This document shows, one piece after another, positions 9,224 through 19,394 of a DNA stretch of 64,000 bases. Source of the stretch: Staphylococcus muscae (GTDB lineage: Bacteria > Bacillota > Bacilli > Staphylococcales > Staphylococcaceae); the NCBI RefSeq assembly GCF_003019275.1, contig NZ_CP027848.1, positions 186,001 to 250,000 on the forward strand, read 5' to 3'. Position 1 is the first letter of the stretch; every line of letters starts with the position of its first letter. Below the pieces are notes generated by a model that was not told the origin of the DNA, made no database searches, and saw only the letters and a program-made list of their open reading frames with translations. A program made the position numbers and the translations under genes.

Positions 9224-10891
9224 ATGGTTACGAAAATCAACGGTAATCTATTTGCCGATATGATTATACAAGGGGCTCAAAACTTATCAAACAATGCTGA
9301 TTTAGTGGATTCATTGAACGTATATCCAGTACCAGATGGAGATACAGGAACGAATATGAATCTTTCGATGACTTCAGGTAAAGAAGAAGTACAAAACAAT
9401 CCAACGAGCCATATTGGTGACTTAGGTAAGTCATTTTCGAAAGGATTGTTGATGGGAGCACGTGGTAACTCAGGTGTAATCTTGTCACAAATCTTCCGTG
9501 GCTTTTCAAAAGCACTTGAAGATGAAAGTGAAATTGACGCAAAGCAATTTGCACGCAGCTTTGATGCTGGTGTTAAAACAGCATACAAAGCAGTTATGAA
9601 ACCAGTCGAAGGTACGATTCTAACAGTTGCAAAAGATGCAGGTAAAGCGGCAGTCGATACAGCTGAAAAAACAGACGACTGTTTAGAAGTAATGACTGCA
9701 GTATATGAAGCGGCACAAAAATCTTTAGAGAATACACCGAATTTATTACCTGTATTGAAAGAAGTAGGCGTTGTAGATAGCGGTGGTAAAGGTTTAACGT
9801 TAGTATACGAAGGCTTTGTCAAAGCGATGAAAGGTGAAACAATCGAAGCGCAAACGCCGAAAGTAGACAAGGAAGAATTCTTCAATGATGACCATGACTT
9901 CCATGGTGTGATTAACACGGAAGATATCATTTATGGTTACTGTACAGAGATGATGGTCCGCTTCCAATCTGGCAAAGAACCATTTGACGAACCAACTTTC
10001 AGAGAAGATATGAGTCGTTTCGGTGATTCATTACTTGTTATTAGCGATGATGAAATCGTTAAAGTTCACGTACATACTGAGACACCGGGTGAAGTTTTTA
10101 CTTTCGGTCAAAAGTATGGTGAATTGATCAAGGTGAAAGCAGAAAACATGCGTGAACAACACCGTGAAGTATTGCGTAAAGAAGCTGGAAAATCAGACAA
10201 AGAAGTAGCAACTGAACCAGCAGCGACTGAAAAAGTCGAAACAGCGATTATTACGATTTCAATGGGTGATGGCATCACGAAGCTCTTCAAATCAATGGGT
10301 GCGACACATATCATTAGTGGTGGTCAAACAATGAATCCATCGACAGAAGATATCGTGACAGTGATTCAAGAAAGTGGTTGTAAACGTGCAATCATCTTAC
10401 CGAATAACAAAAATATTCAGATGGCGAGTCAACAAGCAGCTGAAATCGTCGATGTCGATGCAGTCGTTGTACCGACACGTACAGTACCACAAGGTATTGC
10501 AGCGATGTTCAGTTATGATACAACTGCTTCATTGGAAGAAAATGCTGAAGCGATGACAGATGCGCTATCTAATGTTAAGTCAGGTTCTATTACGTATGCT
10601 GTGCGTGATACGAAAATCGACGGCATCAAGATTGAAAAAGATGCATACATGGGATTAGTTGAAGATAAAATCGTTGTAAGTGACCGTGATGCAAAAGCTA
10701 CATTACAACAAACTTTAGAAGCAATGTTAGATGATGACAGTGAAATTTTAACAGTCATTGCAGGTGAAGAAGCAACAGATGAACATACAGCATTTATTGA
10801 GTCGTTTGTTGAAGAACACTTTGAAGATGTTGAAATTGAAATTCAAGACGGACAGCAACCAATCTATCCTTATTTATTCTCTGTTGAGTAA
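9224..10891 (+). CDS. fakA: Fatty acid kinase ATP-binding subunit FakA (DhaL/DegV-like, YloV)
   Basis: Catalytic subunit that phosphorylates fatty acids held by FakB carriers, feeding exogenous fatty acids to PlsX/PlsY. In S. aureus it also affects SaeRS-dependent virulence. The N-terminal DhaL nucleotide-binding domain (about 1-200) contains [14 protein letters not shown] and [12 protein letters not shown], which bind ADP/Mg. A middle domain and a C-terminal DegV-like region ([14 protein letters not shown]) follow, 555 residues in all, near the family norm. Strong ribosome binding site AGGAGGA. Followed by a terminator. A functional partner to the FapR/PlsX cluster further downstream. Confidence 0.95.
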   Translation: MVTKINGNLFADMIIQGAQNLSNNADLVDSLNVYPVPDGDTGTNMNLSMTSGKEEVQNNPTSHIGDLGKSFSKGLLMGARGNSGVILSQIFRGFSKALEDESEIDAKQFARSFDAGVKTAYKAVMKPVEGTILTVAKDAGKAAVDTAEKTDDCLEVMTAVYEAAQKSLENTPNLLPVLKEVGVVDSGGKGLTLVYEGFVKAMKGETIEAQTPKVDKEEFFNDDHDFHGVINTEDIIYGYCTEMMVRFQSGKEPFDEPTFREDMSRFGDSLLVISDDEIVKVHVHTETPGEVFTFGQKYGELIKVKAENMREQHREVLRKEAGKSDKEVATEPAATEKVETAIITISMGDGITKLFKSMGATHIISGGQTMNPSTEDIVTVIQESGCKRAIILPNNKNIQMASQQAAEIVDVDAVVVPTRTVPQGIAAMFSYDTTASLEENAEAMTDALSNVKSGSITYAVRDTKIDGIKIEKDAYMGLVEDKIVVSDRDAKATLQQTLEAMLDDDSEILTVIAGEEATDEHTAFIESFVEEHFEDVEIEIQDGQQPIYPYLFSVE

Positions 10892-10917
10892 TAAAGGCAA
10901 GATGACGTGAGATAGAT

Positions 10918-10964
10918 AAGTGGGACATTTTCTTAATGATATTGAGAAAGTGTCCCACTTTTTG
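10918..10964 (+). terminator. Intrinsic terminator after fakA
   Basis: Long hairpin with arms AAGTGGGACA (10918-10927) and TGTCCCACTT (10951-10960), followed by TTT. It shares the GTGGGACA core with the rpsP terminator. Confidence 0.8.
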
Positions 10965-11013
10965 TACGTTTATTTTATTTAAATTCATATTATTTAGAAA
11001 TTGGTGACAAAAG

Positions 11014-11043
11014 TTTCAATATAAAAGTTAGAATTGTTATAAT
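11014..11043 (+). promoter_or_regulatory. Extended -10 promoter of sdaAB-sdaAA
   Basis: TGT-TATAAT with the -10 at 11038-11043; a TTTCAA -35-like element sits 18 bases upstream. Confidence 0.55.
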
Positions 11044-11080
11044 AGCATTATATTTTATGGGGAGATTCAGGGGGGATACT

Positions 11081-11746
11081 ATGAAATTTAAAAGTGTATT
11101 CGACATTATTGGACCTACGATGGTCGGTCCATCATCATCGCATACAGCAGGTGCGGTTCGCATCGGACTTGTAGCACGTTCATTATTCGGAGGTCAGCCA
11201 GCGCAAGTCGATATTTATTTGTTCGGATCATTTATGGAAACATATAAGGGGCATGGTACTGATGTCGCACTAGTGGGCGGACTGCTCGGCTATGATACAG
11301 ATGATAGCCGTATCGAATCAAGCCTTGAAACAGCAAAAGAACTGGGTATGCGTGTGAACTTTATTGAGATGTCTGAAGAGCGTTCGCATCCTAATACGGC
11401 AATTATCGATATGACTGACGGTGAAACAACCATTTCAGTTGAAGGGGTATCAATTGGTGGCGGTAAGATTGAAGTTGTCGCAATTAATAATTTTCCAATC
11501 AATATGAGTGGAAATTATCCAACGTTGCTCGTTTTTCACAAAGATACATTTGGTACTATTGGGAAAGTAGCAAATGTTTTAGGTGAGAACAGTATCAATG
11601 TTGGTAGTATGCACGTTTCGAGAAAAGAAAAGGGAGACCAGGCATTAATGACATGCGAATTGGACGAGTCTGTCAGTCCTGCAATGATTGAAGAGATTCG
11701 CCAAATACCAGGTATTATTACTGTATCGTTAATGGGAGAAGGTTGA
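11081..11746 (+). CDS. sdaAB: L-serine dehydratase, iron-sulfur type, beta subunit
   Basis: Beta chain of the [4Fe-4S] L-serine deaminase converting serine to pyruvate and ammonia. It has the signature IGPTMVGPSSSHTAGAVRIG at the N-terminus and a C-terminal ACT domain (TIGKVANVLGENSINVGSM) that may bind serine. ATG 11081 is used, six bases after GGGGG, giving 221 residues; an upstream in-frame ATG at 11057 has no ribosome binding site. Its stop is 14 bases before the sdaAA start, a two-gene operon. Confidence 0.94.
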   Translation: MKFKSVFDIIGPTMVGPSSSHTAGAVRIGLVARSLFGGQPAQVDIYLFGSFMETYKGHGTDVALVGGLLGYDTDDSRIESSLETAKELGMRVNFIEMSEERSHPNTAIIDMTDGETTISVEGVSIGGGKIEVVAINNFPINMSGNYPTLLVFHKDTFGTIGKVANVLGENSINVGSMHVSRKEKGDQALMTCELDESVSPAMIEEIRQIPGIITVSLMGEG

Positions 11747-11760
11747 TTGGAGGGATTCTA

Positions 11761-12630
11761 ATGTTTAAAAGTGTGAAAGAATTAATTTCAAAATGTGAGT
11801 CAGAAAATAAAGCGATATATGAAGTGATGCTTGAACAAGAAATGTCAGTGACTGGCATGTCGAAAGAAGATGTATATGCGCACATGGATCGTAACTTAAC
11901 GACGATGGAAAATGCGGTTGCAGAGGGGTTAAATGGCGTTACATCTAAAACTGGCTTGACAGGCGGCGATGCAGTACTGATGCAACAATACATCGCAAGT
12001 GGCAATGCGTTAGCTGGCAATCTAGTACTTGATGCCATCAGTAAAGCTGTTGCAACGAATGAAGTGAATGCAGCGATGGGAAAAATATGTGCGACGCCTA
12101 CTGCTGGCTCAGCTGGGGTTGTACCAGGCGTATTGTTTGCGCTCAAAGACAAGTTACAACTTGATCGACAAGGCATGTTGAATTTCTTACTAACAGCAGG
12201 TGCTTTTGGTTTTGTCGTAGCGAATAATGCATCTATATCTGGTGCTGCTGGTGGGTGTCAAGCAGAAGTCGGTTCAGCGAGTGCGATGGCAGCCGCAGCA
12301 ATCGTTGAAGCTGCTGGTGGTTCTGCACAACAGTCAGCAGAAGGATTTGCTATTTGTATGAAAAACATGCTTGGCCTCGTATGCGATCCTGTGGCTGGCC
12401 TTGTTGAAGTTCCATGTGTCAAACGTAATGCAGCAGGTGCATCCAATGCGATTGTGTCGGCAGATATGGCACTCGCAGGTATTTCTTCACGCATTCCGAC
12501 AGACGAAGTTATTGATGCAATGCACCGCATCGGTCAAACAATGCCAGTTGAATTGCGTGAAACAGGACGTGGTGGTTTGGCAGGTACGCCAACAGGCCAA
12601 CGCCTAAAACAACAAATATTTGGTGATTAA
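11761..12630 (+). CDS. sdaAA: L-serine dehydratase, iron-sulfur type, alpha subunit
   Basis: Catalytic chain carrying the Fe-S cluster. Cysteines typical of the family are visible in [22 protein letters not shown] and [20 protein letters not shown] 11761 lies seven bases after GGAGGG and gives 289 residues. The start coding reads MFKSVKELI, matching homologues. Its stop is directly followed by recG with only two bases between, so recG is probably read from the same transcript. Confidence 0.95.
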   Translation: MFKSVKELISKCESENKAIYEVMLEQEMSVTGMSKEDVYAHMDRNLTTMENAVAEGLNGVTSKTGLTGGDAVLMQQYIASGNALAGNLVLDAISKAVATNEVNAAMGKICATPTAGSAGVVPGVLFALKDKLQLDRQGMLNFLLTAGAFGFVVANNASISGAAGGCQAEVGSASAMAAAAIVEAAGGSAQQSAEGFAICMKNMLGLVCDPVAGLVEVPCVKRNAAGASNAIVSADMALAGISSRIPTDEVIDAMHRIGQTMPVELRETGRGGLAGTPTGQRLKQQIFGD

Positions 12631-12632
12631 AC

Positions 12633-14678
12633 ATGACAAAAATAGCGATAATTGAAAATCCATACGAGTTGAAGGCGATTAAAGGCTTAGGGCCTAAACG
12701 CTTAACACTACTTAATGAAATGAATATTTATACTGTACAAGATTTGATATTGCATTTGCCCACGCGTTACGAAGACAATTCGGTGATAGATTTGACGCAA
12801 GCCGAAGATGAATCTGTTGTAACAGTACAAGGACAAATCTATTCAACGCCGACAGTGGCATTTTTAGGACGCAATCGTTCAAAGCTAACTGTTCATATGA
12901 TGGTAAACGATATCGCTGTAAAGGTTGTCTTCTTCAATCAGCACTACCTTAAAAATAAAGTACAGTTACATGACACTGTTGTCATCAAAGGGAAATGGTC
13001 ACGACGTAAACAAGAAATTAACGGACAGAAAATGTTTACAGACATTACTCAGCTAGCTGATGCCCGATTCACACCGATTTATCGTGTCAAAGAAGGGATC
13101 AAACAGAAAAACTTACGAGACATGATTCATATGACGTTAAAAGATGTCACGATTCATGAGTGGTTACCAGAGACACTTCGACAAAAATATAAGCTGGAGA
13201 CACTCCGTGATACGCTTCATGCGTTACACGAAGCACAGAATCAAGAAAGTATTTTAAAAGCACGTCGAACTTTTGCATTTACTGAATTTTTTATGTTCGA
13301 ACTACGAATGCAGTGGTTGAATCGTTTAGAAAAAAGTTCTGATGAAGCTGTTGCAGTGCAATACGATATCGAGTTAGTCAAAGCATTTATTGCAGACCTT
13401 CCTTTTGAATTAACAGACGGACAAAAACAAAGTATCAATGAGATTTTCCGTGATTTAAAAGCCCCGATTCGTATGCATCGCTTGCTTCAAGGTGATGTTG
13501 GCTCTGGTAAAACGGTTGTCGCTGCTATTTGTATGTATGCACTTAAAACAGCAGGTTATCAATCAGCTTTAATGGTACCGACAGAAATATTGGCAGAACA
13601 ACATGCGGAAAGTTTATCAGAATTATTCGGAGACAGGATGAACGTGGCACTTTTAACAGGTTCTGTAAAAGGAAAAAAACGGCAGTTACTTTTAGAACAG
13701 CTAGCGAGTGGTGACATCGACTGTTTGATTGGGACGCATGCACTTATCCAAGACGATGTTGTTTTTCATGATGTCGGGCTTGTTATTACAGATGAGCAAC
13801 ATCGCTTTGGTGTTGCACAACGTCAAACATTGCGTGAAAAGGGGGCGTTGAGCAACGTCTTATTTATGACAGCTACGCCAATACCGCGTACATTAGCCAT
13901 TTCTGTGTTCGGTGAGATGGATGTATCATCCATTAAAAGTATGCCAAAAGGGCGAAAACCGATTATCACACATTGGGTTAAACATGAAGGATACGATCAT
14001 GTGCTTGCACAAATGGAACAAGAGTTGACAAAAGGGAGACAAGCTTATGTCATTTCTCCACTTATCGAAAGCTCAGAACATCTGGAAGACGTTCAAAACG
14101 TGATTGCATTGTATGAGAGTTTAAAGTCTCAACTACCGAATCGTCGTATCGGTATTCTTCACGGAAAAATGCGATCGGATGAAAAAGATGAAGTAATGCA
14201 GCAATTCAGTTCACATGAATTGGATATCCTTGTTTCAACGACCGTTGTTGAAGTGGGAGTTAATGTACCAAATGCAACTTTCATGATGATTTACGATGCA
14301 GATCGATTTGGTCTTTCAACACTTCACCAATTACGTGGTCGTGTCGGACGAAGTGATCATCAAAGCTATTGTGTATTAATCGCTTCTCCTAAAACTGAAA
14401 CAGGAATTGAGCGTATGACAATTATGACGCAAACAACGGATGGTTTTGAATTAAGCGAACGTGATTTGGAAATGCGTGGCCCGGGTGACTTCTTCGGTGT
14501 AAAACAAAGTGGCTTGCCAGACTTTTTAGTTGCCAACCTTGTAGAAGATTATCGCATGTTGGAAGTTGCGAGAGATGAAGCGGCGGAAATGATTCAATCC
14601 GGTCGTTTCTTTACAGAAGAATTTGTTCGTTTGAGAGAATTTATCGAACGTAATATGCTACATCAAAGTTTTGATTAG
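12633..14678 (+). CDS. recG: ATP-dependent DNA helicase RecG
   Basis: Branch-migration helicase that regresses stalled forks and processes Holliday junctions. N-terminal wedge/OB domain (about 60-160), then SF2 helicase core: Walker [19 protein letters not shown] (DExH box), TATPIPRT (motif III), and QLRGRVGR (motif VI) in the second RecA lobe. 681 residues, close to the usual 686 in S. aureus. It follows sdaAA by two bases; this junction is conserved in staphylococci. No clear ribosome binding site precedes it, which suggests coupling to sdaAA translation. Confidence 0.96.
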   Translation: MTKIAIIENPYELKAIKGLGPKRLTLLNEMNIYTVQDLILHLPTRYEDNSVIDLTQAEDESVVTVQGQIYSTPTVAFLGRNRSKLTVHMMVNDIAVKVVFFNQHYLKNKVQLHDTVVIKGKWSRRKQEINGQKMFTDITQLADARFTPIYRVKEGIKQKNLRDMIHMTLKDVTIHEWLPETLRQKYKLETLRDTLHALHEAQNQESILKARRTFAFTEFFMFELRMQWLNRLEKSSDEAVAVQYDIELVKAFIADLPFELTDGQKQSINEIFRDLKAPIRMHRLLQGDVGSGKTVVAAICMYALKTAGYQSALMVPTEILAEQHAESLSELFGDRMNVALLTGSVKGKKRQLLLEQLASGDIDCLIGTHALIQDDVVFHDVGLVITDEQHRFGVAQRQTLREKGALSNVLFMTATPIPRTLAISVFGEMDVSSIKSMPKGRKPIITHWVKHEGYDHVLAQMEQELTKGRQAYVISPLIESSEHLEDVQNVIALYESLKSQLPNRRIGILHGKMRSDEKDEVMQQFSSHELDILVSTTVVEVGVNVPNATFMMIYDADRFGLSTLHQLRGRVGRSDHQSYCVLIASPKTETGIERMTIMTQTTDGFELSERDLEMRGPGDFFGVKQSGLPDFLVANLVEDYRMLEVARDEAAEMIQSGRFFTEEFVRLREFIERNMLHQSFD

Positions 14679-14851
14679 CGACTAGGTTAGGACACCGTTT
14701 AAACGAGGTTAGAATGCTACTTTTCGAAAACTGACAGGGTGATTAGATATGTGTCAATCCGATAGGTGCAGTCACTGCATCGAAGGTTTTTAGTGTTTAG
14801 TCAAATAAAAAATAGAGACGCATATCTTTTATCTACATCTGTTAAATCATT

Positions 14852-14879
14852 TTGAAGATAAGTAAGAACGTGTTAGAAT
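14852..14879 (+). promoter_or_regulatory. Promoter of fapR operon
   Basis: TTGAAG (14852-14857), 16-base spacer, TAGAAT (14874-14879) preceded by TGT (extended -10). The FapR operator starts 12 bases downstream, so repression by roadblock at the start site is expected. Confidence 0.7.
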
Positions 14880-14890
14880 ATACAAGAACC

Positions 14891-14909
14891 AATTAAGACT
14901 TGGTACTAA
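14891..14909 (+). promoter_or_regulatory. FapR operator
   Basis: The sequence reads AATTAAGACTTGGTACTAA, the reverse complement of the FapR box type TTAGTACC-A-GTCTTAATT known from Bacillus and Staphylococcus. It lies between the promoter and the fapR start, implying autoregulation and malonyl-CoA-dependent control of fapR-plsX-fabD-fabG. Confidence 0.82.
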
Positions 14910-14926
14910 ATGATGGTGGCGATGAA

Positions 14927-15487
14927 GTGAAAAGGAATAAAAATGAAAGACGTAAGTTAATACAACAAACGATAGAACAAAATCCATTTATCACTGATCA
15001 AGCTTTGAGCGAAATGTATGAAGTAAGCATTCAAACGATTCGCCTTGATCGGAATCAATTACATATTCCAGAACTACGTGTACGTGTTAAGCAGGTCGCT
15101 GAAGAACAATATCCACATATTAGTTCATTGGAGAATCAAGATATCATTGGTGATATTATTGCACTTGAACCTAATCACTCTGCCAAGTCTTTGTTAATGA
15201 TATCAGGAAATGATGTTTTTTCTCGAAATAATATTGCACGTGGACATATCGTATTTGCACAGGCCAATTCATTGTGTGTTGCAATGATTAAACATGGTTT
15301 TGTCTTAACGAAAGAAAGCCACATCCATTTCGTGAAACCTGTTCATTTGGGAGATACAGTTGTGGCAGAAGCGGAAGTTGCACATCATGATGATAAGTAT
15401 TATGAAATGACTGTTAGCTCATACGTAGGGGAAGAAAAAGTGTTTGAAGGATTATTCAAAATGTACTATATAAGTGAGGATGAATAA
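14927..15487 (+). CDS. fapR: Transcription factor FapR, malonyl-CoA-responsive repressor of lipid synthesis
   Basis: 186-residue repressor released from DNA by malonyl-CoA. N-terminal DeoR-like helix-turn-helix ([21 protein letters not shown], about 22-42 of this start) and C-terminal hot-dog effector domain ([23 protein letters not shown]). GTG 14927 has GGTGG seven bases upstream and matches homologue starts; the TTG at 14900 would put coding sequence across the operator. One base separates its stop from plsX, so it is the first gene of the fapR-plsX-fabD-fabG operon. Intact. Confidence 0.94.
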   Translation: MKRNKNERRKLIQQTIEQNPFITDQALSEMYEVSIQTIRLDRNQLHIPELRVRVKQVAEEQYPHISSLENQDIIGDIIALEPNHSAKSLLMISGNDVFSRNNIARGHIVFAQANSLCVAMIKHGFVLTKESHIHFVKPVHLGDTVVAEAEVAHHDDKYYEMTVSSYVGEEKVFEGLFKMYYISEDE

Positions 15488-15488
15488 C

Positions 15489-16475
15489 ATGGTAAAAATA
15501 GCTGTTGATATGATGGGTGGGGACGATGCACCACAAATCGTCTTAGAAGCAGTAGAAAAAGCAATCAATGACTTTGAAGATCTAGAGATTTTATTGTTTG
15601 GTGACGAAGCAAAATATACGTTGAATCATCCACGTATTACATTCCGTCATACTTCAGAAATGATTACAATGGAAGACGAACCCGTTCGCGCCATTAAAAG
15701 AAAGAAAGACAGCTCTATGGTACGCATGGCAGAAGCTGTCAAAAATGATGAAGCAGAAGGATGTGTATCTGCTGGGAACACTGGTGCATTGATGTCAGCC
15801 GGATTATTTGTTGTCGGCCGCTTACCAGGTGTTGCGAGACCAGCACTTGTTGCGACGATTCCTTCTGTGAGTGGTAAAGGAACGGTGTTATTAGACTTAG
15901 GTGCAAATGCTGATGCAAAAGCAGAACACCTTTATCAAAATGCAATTTTAGGTCATGTCTATGCTAAAAAATTGCGTGGTATTGAAAATCCAAAAGTTGC
16001 ATTGTTAAATATCGGGACAGAAGCGCAAAAAGGGAATAATTTAACAAAAGCAGCTTATAAACAGATGGCAGAAACGGATCAGTTCAACTTTGTTGGAAAT
16101 ATTGAAGCGAAGTCAATCTTAGAAGACGAAGCAGACGTCATTGTAACGGACGGTTTTACAGGTAATATGATTTTGAAAAACTTAGAAGGTGTTGCAAAAT
16201 CATTCGGTAAAGTGATTAAACAAAATATTTTATCAAGTGCTAAAAATAAATTAGCAGCGCTTGTATTGAAAAAAGATATGAAAGCCATTGCGAAACAAAT
16301 GGACTATTCGGAATACGGTGGTTCAGTGTTGCTTGGATTAGATGGCGTTGTTGTAAAGGCGCATGGTAGTTCGAACGCCAAAGCATTTTATTCAGCTATT
16401 CGTCAAGCTAAGATTGCTTGTGAAACACAAATTGTTGATAATATGCGTGAAATGGTTGGTGATGCGGATGAGTAA
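15489..16475 (+). CDS. plsX: Phosphate acyltransferase PlsX
   Basis: Makes acyl-phosphate from acyl-ACP for PlsY, the first committed phospholipid step, at the membrane periphery. 328 residues starting [15 protein letters not shown], the family's hallmark start; also [14 protein letters not shown] and NIGTE. ATG 15489 is used since upstream in-frame codons lie within fapR. The end overlaps fabD by eight bases. Controlled by the FapR operator upstream. Confidence 0.96.
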   Translation: MVKIAVDMMGGDDAPQIVLEAVEKAINDFEDLEILLFGDEAKYTLNHPRITFRHTSEMITMEDEPVRAIKRKKDSSMVRMAEAVKNDEAEGCVSAGNTGALMSAGLFVVGRLPGVARPALVATIPSVSGKGTVLLDLGANADAKAEHLYQNAILGHVYAKKLRGIENPKVALLNIGTEAQKGNNLTKAAYKQMAETDQFNFVGNIEAKSILEDEADVIVTDGFTGNMILKNLEGVAKSFGKVIKQNILSSAKNKLAALVLKKDMKAIAKQMDYSEYGGSVLLGLDGVVVKAHGSSNAKAFYSAIRQAKIACETQIVDNMREMVGDADE

Positions 16476-17394
16476 AACAGCTTTTATGTTTCCGGGTCAA
16501 GGGGCACAAAAAGTGGGCATGGCACAAGATTTGTTTGAAGGAGATACATTGGCAAAAGCAGTTTTAGAAAGTGCACAGTCAAGTGTCAACTTTGATTTAT
16601 TGGAAACAATGTTTAACGATACTGATGGTGTTTTATCACAAACTGAAAATACGCAGCCTGCATTATTAGCCCATAGTACAGCACTATATACAGCGATAGG
16701 AGAACCGACTGCTGATTACGTTATCGGCCATAGTCTTGGGGAATATTCAAGTCTTGTTGCAAATGGTGTATTGGCATTTGAAGATGCAATCAAAATTGTA
16801 CGTCGTCGTGGTGAACTGATGGCACAAGCATTTCCGAGTGGTGTTGGAAGTATGGCCGCTGTACTCGGTTTATCACTTGAAGAAGTTCGTGACATTTGTC
16901 AACAAATCTCAACGGATGACGCAGTGGTGGAACCAGCAAATATTAACTGTCCTGGACAAATTGTTGTGTCTGGTCATGCGGCTGCAATCAATCAACTCGT
17001 CAAAGAAGGAAAATCTTTAGGAGCGAAACGTGTAATGCCATTGCAAGTGTCTGGTCCTTTTCATGCGTCGATGATGAAAGTGATTGCTGATGACTTTACA
17101 TCTTATATCGATCAATTTGATTGGCATGATGCCAAAGTTCCCGTTGTACAGAATGTCCACGCACAAGGGGAGACATCAGCTGAAACGATCAAGGCACACA
17201 TGATTGAACAGTTGTATTCACCAGTACAATTTATTGATTCGGTCGAATGGCTCATTGCACAAGGTGTGACACACTTTGTTGAAATTGGACCGAACAAAGT
17301 ACTTTCAGGCCTTGTAAAGAAAATCAATAGAGATGTTAAAATAACTTCGATTCAAACACTCGAAGACGTAAAGGAATGGTTGTCGAATGACTAA
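16468..17394 (+). CDS. fabD: Malonyl-CoA:ACP transacylase FabD
   Basis: Loads malonate onto ACP for FASII. Catalytic Ser89 sits in GHSLGEYSS and the active-site His in GPFHASMM (about 200); FPGQGAQ at 8-14 is the typical start. ATG 16468 gives 308 residues, the S. aureus length; a longer in-frame version would begin inside plsX. It overlaps plsX by 8 bases and fabG by 8 bases, a tightly coupled operon. Confidence 0.96.
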   Translation: MSKTAFMFPGQGAQKVGMAQDLFEGDTLAKAVLESAQSSVNFDLLETMFNDTDGVLSQTENTQPALLAHSTALYTAIGEPTADYVIGHSLGEYSSLVANGVLAFEDAIKIVRRRGELMAQAFPSGVGSMAAVLGLSLEEVRDICQQISTDDAVVEPANINCPGQIVVSGHAAAINQLVKEGKSLGAKRVMPLQVSGPFHASMMKVIADDFTSYIDQFDWHDAKVPVVQNVHAQGETSAETIKAHMIEQLYSPVQFIDSVEWLIAQGVTHFVEIGPNKVLSGLVKKINRDVKITSIQTLEDVKEWLSND

Positions 17395-18124
17395 AGTAGC
17401 GTTAGTAACAGGTGCATCACGTGGTATTGGGCGTAGTATTGCATTGCAACTTGCTGAAGAAGGTTATAACGTAGTTGTAAACTATGCTGGCAATAAGGAG
17501 AAGGCAGAAGCGGTTGTTGCGGAGATACAAGAAAAAGGACAAGAGAGTATCGCCATTCAAGCGAACGTCGCAAATGGTGATGAAGTGAAAGCGATGATGA
17601 AGGAAGTCGTTCAAATATTTGGCTCTATCGATGTGCTTGTGAATAATGCAGGGATTACACGCGATAACTTATTGATGCGCATGAAAGAGCATGAATGGGA
17701 TGATGTTGTTGATACAAACTTAAAAGGTGTCTTTAACTGTATTCAAAAGGTCACTCCACAAATGTTAAGACAACGTCAAGGTCGTATTATCAACTTAACA
17801 AGTGTGGTAGGTGCAGTTGGAAATCCTGGTCAAATCAACTATGTTGCGACTAAAGCAGGTGTCATTGGGATGACCAAAACGGCAGCACGTGAATTGGCAT
17901 CACGTAACATTACAGTCAATGCTGTTGCACCAGGCTTTATCGTATCTGATATGACCGATGCACTGAGTGATGAGTTGAAAGAAACGATGAAAGGTCAAAT
18001 TCCACTCGGTCGCTTCGGTCAAGATACTGATATCGCTCATACAGTCGCATTTTTAGCTTCAGAAAAAGCGAGCTATATTACTGGACAAACAATTCATGTT
18101 AATGGTGGTATGCACATGGAATAA
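17387..18124 (+). CDS. fabG: 3-oxoacyl-ACP reductase FabG
   Basis: NADPH-dependent ketoreductase of FASII, short-chain dehydrogenase fold. The cofactor loop is TGASRGIG (about 8-15), NNAG is at 86-89, and the catalytic residues are Ser139, Tyr152 and Lys156 (YVATK). 245 residues. Starts inside the fabD end. Followed by about 185 bases and a separate promoter for acpP. Confidence 0.96.
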   Translation: MTKVALVTGASRGIGRSIALQLAEEGYNVVVNYAGNKEKAEAVVAEIQEKGQESIAIQANVANGDEVKAMMKEVVQIFGSIDVLVNNAGITRDNLLMRMKEHEWDDVVDTNLKGVFNCIQKVTPQMLRQRQGRIINLTSVVGAVGNPGQINYVATKAGVIGMTKTAARELASRNITVNAVAPGFIVSDMTDALSDELKETMKGQIPLGRFGQDTDIAHTVAFLASEKASYITGQTIHVNGGMHME

Positions 18125-18145
18125 CCTGCGCTGTTGCGGGAACCA

Positions 18146-18154
18146 TGCTATAAT
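18146..18154 (+). promoter_or_regulatory. Extended -10 promoter upstream of acpP
   Basis: TGC-TATAAT right after fabG, giving acpP a separate promoter and a leader of about 150 bases with AAAGGAGG just before the start. Confidence 0.6.
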
Positions 18155-18309
18155 ATACAGGAAACTCCCCGTGTGAAAAGTCAATGATGGCGTGGCTTGT
18201 AATTCTGACAATATCATGGCAAAATATAACAGTCGGGTATGATCAATTACAAGTATCACTACAGTCGACCAAGGGAGAGTCCTTGAATCTTTAAAGGAGG
18301 TGACAGACT

Positions 18310-18543
18310 GTGGAAAACTTCGATAAAGTTAAAGACATCATCGTTGACCGTTTAGGCGTAGATGCTGACAAGGTCACTGAAGGTGCATCATTCAAAGACG
18401 ATTTAGGCGCAGATTCACTTGACATCGCAGAATTAGTGATGGAATTAGAAGATGAATTCGGTACAGAAATTCCGGATGAAGAAGCGGAAAAAATCAATAC
18501 AGTAGGCGACGCTGTTAATTTCATTAATACACTTGAAAAATAA
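18310..18543 (+). CDS. acpP: Acyl carrier protein
   Basis: 77-residue, very acidic carrier of fatty acid intermediates. The phosphopantetheine site is Ser36 in [10 protein letters not shown]. The GTG start at 18310 follows AAAGGAGG by nine bases. A very short, highly expressed gene with its own promoter and a strong terminator, though still downstream of the FapR operon. Confidence 0.97.
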   Translation: MENFDKVKDIIVDRLGVDADKVTEGASFKDDLGADSLDIAELVMELEDEFGTEIPDEEAEKINTVGDAVNFINTLEK

Positions 18544-18551
18544 TTGTTTTC

Positions 18552-18584
18552 ATCTGAGCCGATTTGTGTCGGCTCAGATTTTTT
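18552..18584 (+). terminator. Intrinsic terminator after acpP
   Basis: Perfect 11-bp stem (18552-18562/18569-18579), six-base loop and T run. Confidence 0.92.
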
Positions 18585-18659
18585 ACTATATGTATTTTTG
18601 AATCATGCATTGCATTTATGATGAAATAATTAAGCAACAAGAATAAGGAGGCAAGCAAT

Positions 18660-19391
18660 ATGGCTAAGTTGAGCAAAGAGGCGTTAGTTCGTGTTTTTAG
18701 AGAAAGATTTGATGAAAAGATGAAGGAACTTGGATTGTCATACAATCAAATTGAAATTTATCAACAGGCATTTTCACATTCAAGTTTTATTAATGACTTC
18801 AATATGCCTCGTTTGATGCATAATGAGCGTTTAGAGTTTCTAGGCGACGCGGTATTAGAATTGACGGTATCACGCTATTTATATGATGAATATCCACATC
18901 TACCAGAAGGGAATTTGACAAAGATGCGTGCAACTATTGTGTGTGAACCCTCACTTGTAATATTTGCGACGAATATTGATTTGAATCCACTTATCCTGTT
19001 AGGGAATGGTGAAGAGAAGACGGGGGGACGCACACGGCCTGCGTTGGTTTCTGATGCTTTTGAAGCGTTTGTAGGAGCATTATATTTAGATCAAGGACTA
19101 GAAGCAGTGAGACAGTTTGCGGAATATGCGATTTTCCCACATATTGAAGATGAAACATTGATGGGTGTTGTGGATTTCAAAACAAAGCTACAAGAATATA
19201 TCCATCAACATCATTTAGGGGCATTATCATATCGTATTGCCAAAGAAGAAGGGCCTGCCCATAATAAACAGTTTACATCACAAGTGTTATTGAATGGTAA
19301 AGCAATTGCAAAAGGTGATGGTAGAACGAAGAAAGAATCTGAACAAAAGGCTGCAGAGCGTGCCTATGTAAAAATGAACGATAAGGAGTAA
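18660..19391 (+). CDS. rnc: Ribonuclease III
   Basis: Double-strand-specific endoribonuclease for rRNA maturation and sRNA-mRNA duplex decay. The signature [16 protein letters not shown] (about 57-72) carries the catalytic Asp/Glu, and the C-terminal dsRNA-binding domain occupies about 165-240. 243 residues. AAGGAGG precedes the ATG. Ends three bases before smc; rnc-smc-ftsY is the conserved order. Confidence 0.97.
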   Translation: MAKLSKEALVRVFRERFDEKMKELGLSYNQIEIYQQAFSHSSFINDFNMPRLMHNERLEFLGDAVLELTVSRYLYDEYPHLPEGNLTKMRATIVCEPSLVIFATNIDLNPLILLGNGEEKTGGRTRPALVSDAFEAFVGALYLDQGLEAVRQFAEYAIFPHIEDETLMGVVDFKTKLQEYIHQHHLGALSYRIAKEEGPAHNKQFTSQVLLNGKAIAKGDGRTKKESEQKAAERAYVKMNDKE

Positions 19392-19394
19392 GCG

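Noticed and set aside
9277..9930. 217-codon open frame on the minus strand
   Set aside because: It lies wholly opposite fakA, has no ribosome binding site, and its Ser/Thr/Pro-rich translation is the usual shadow of a biased gene.
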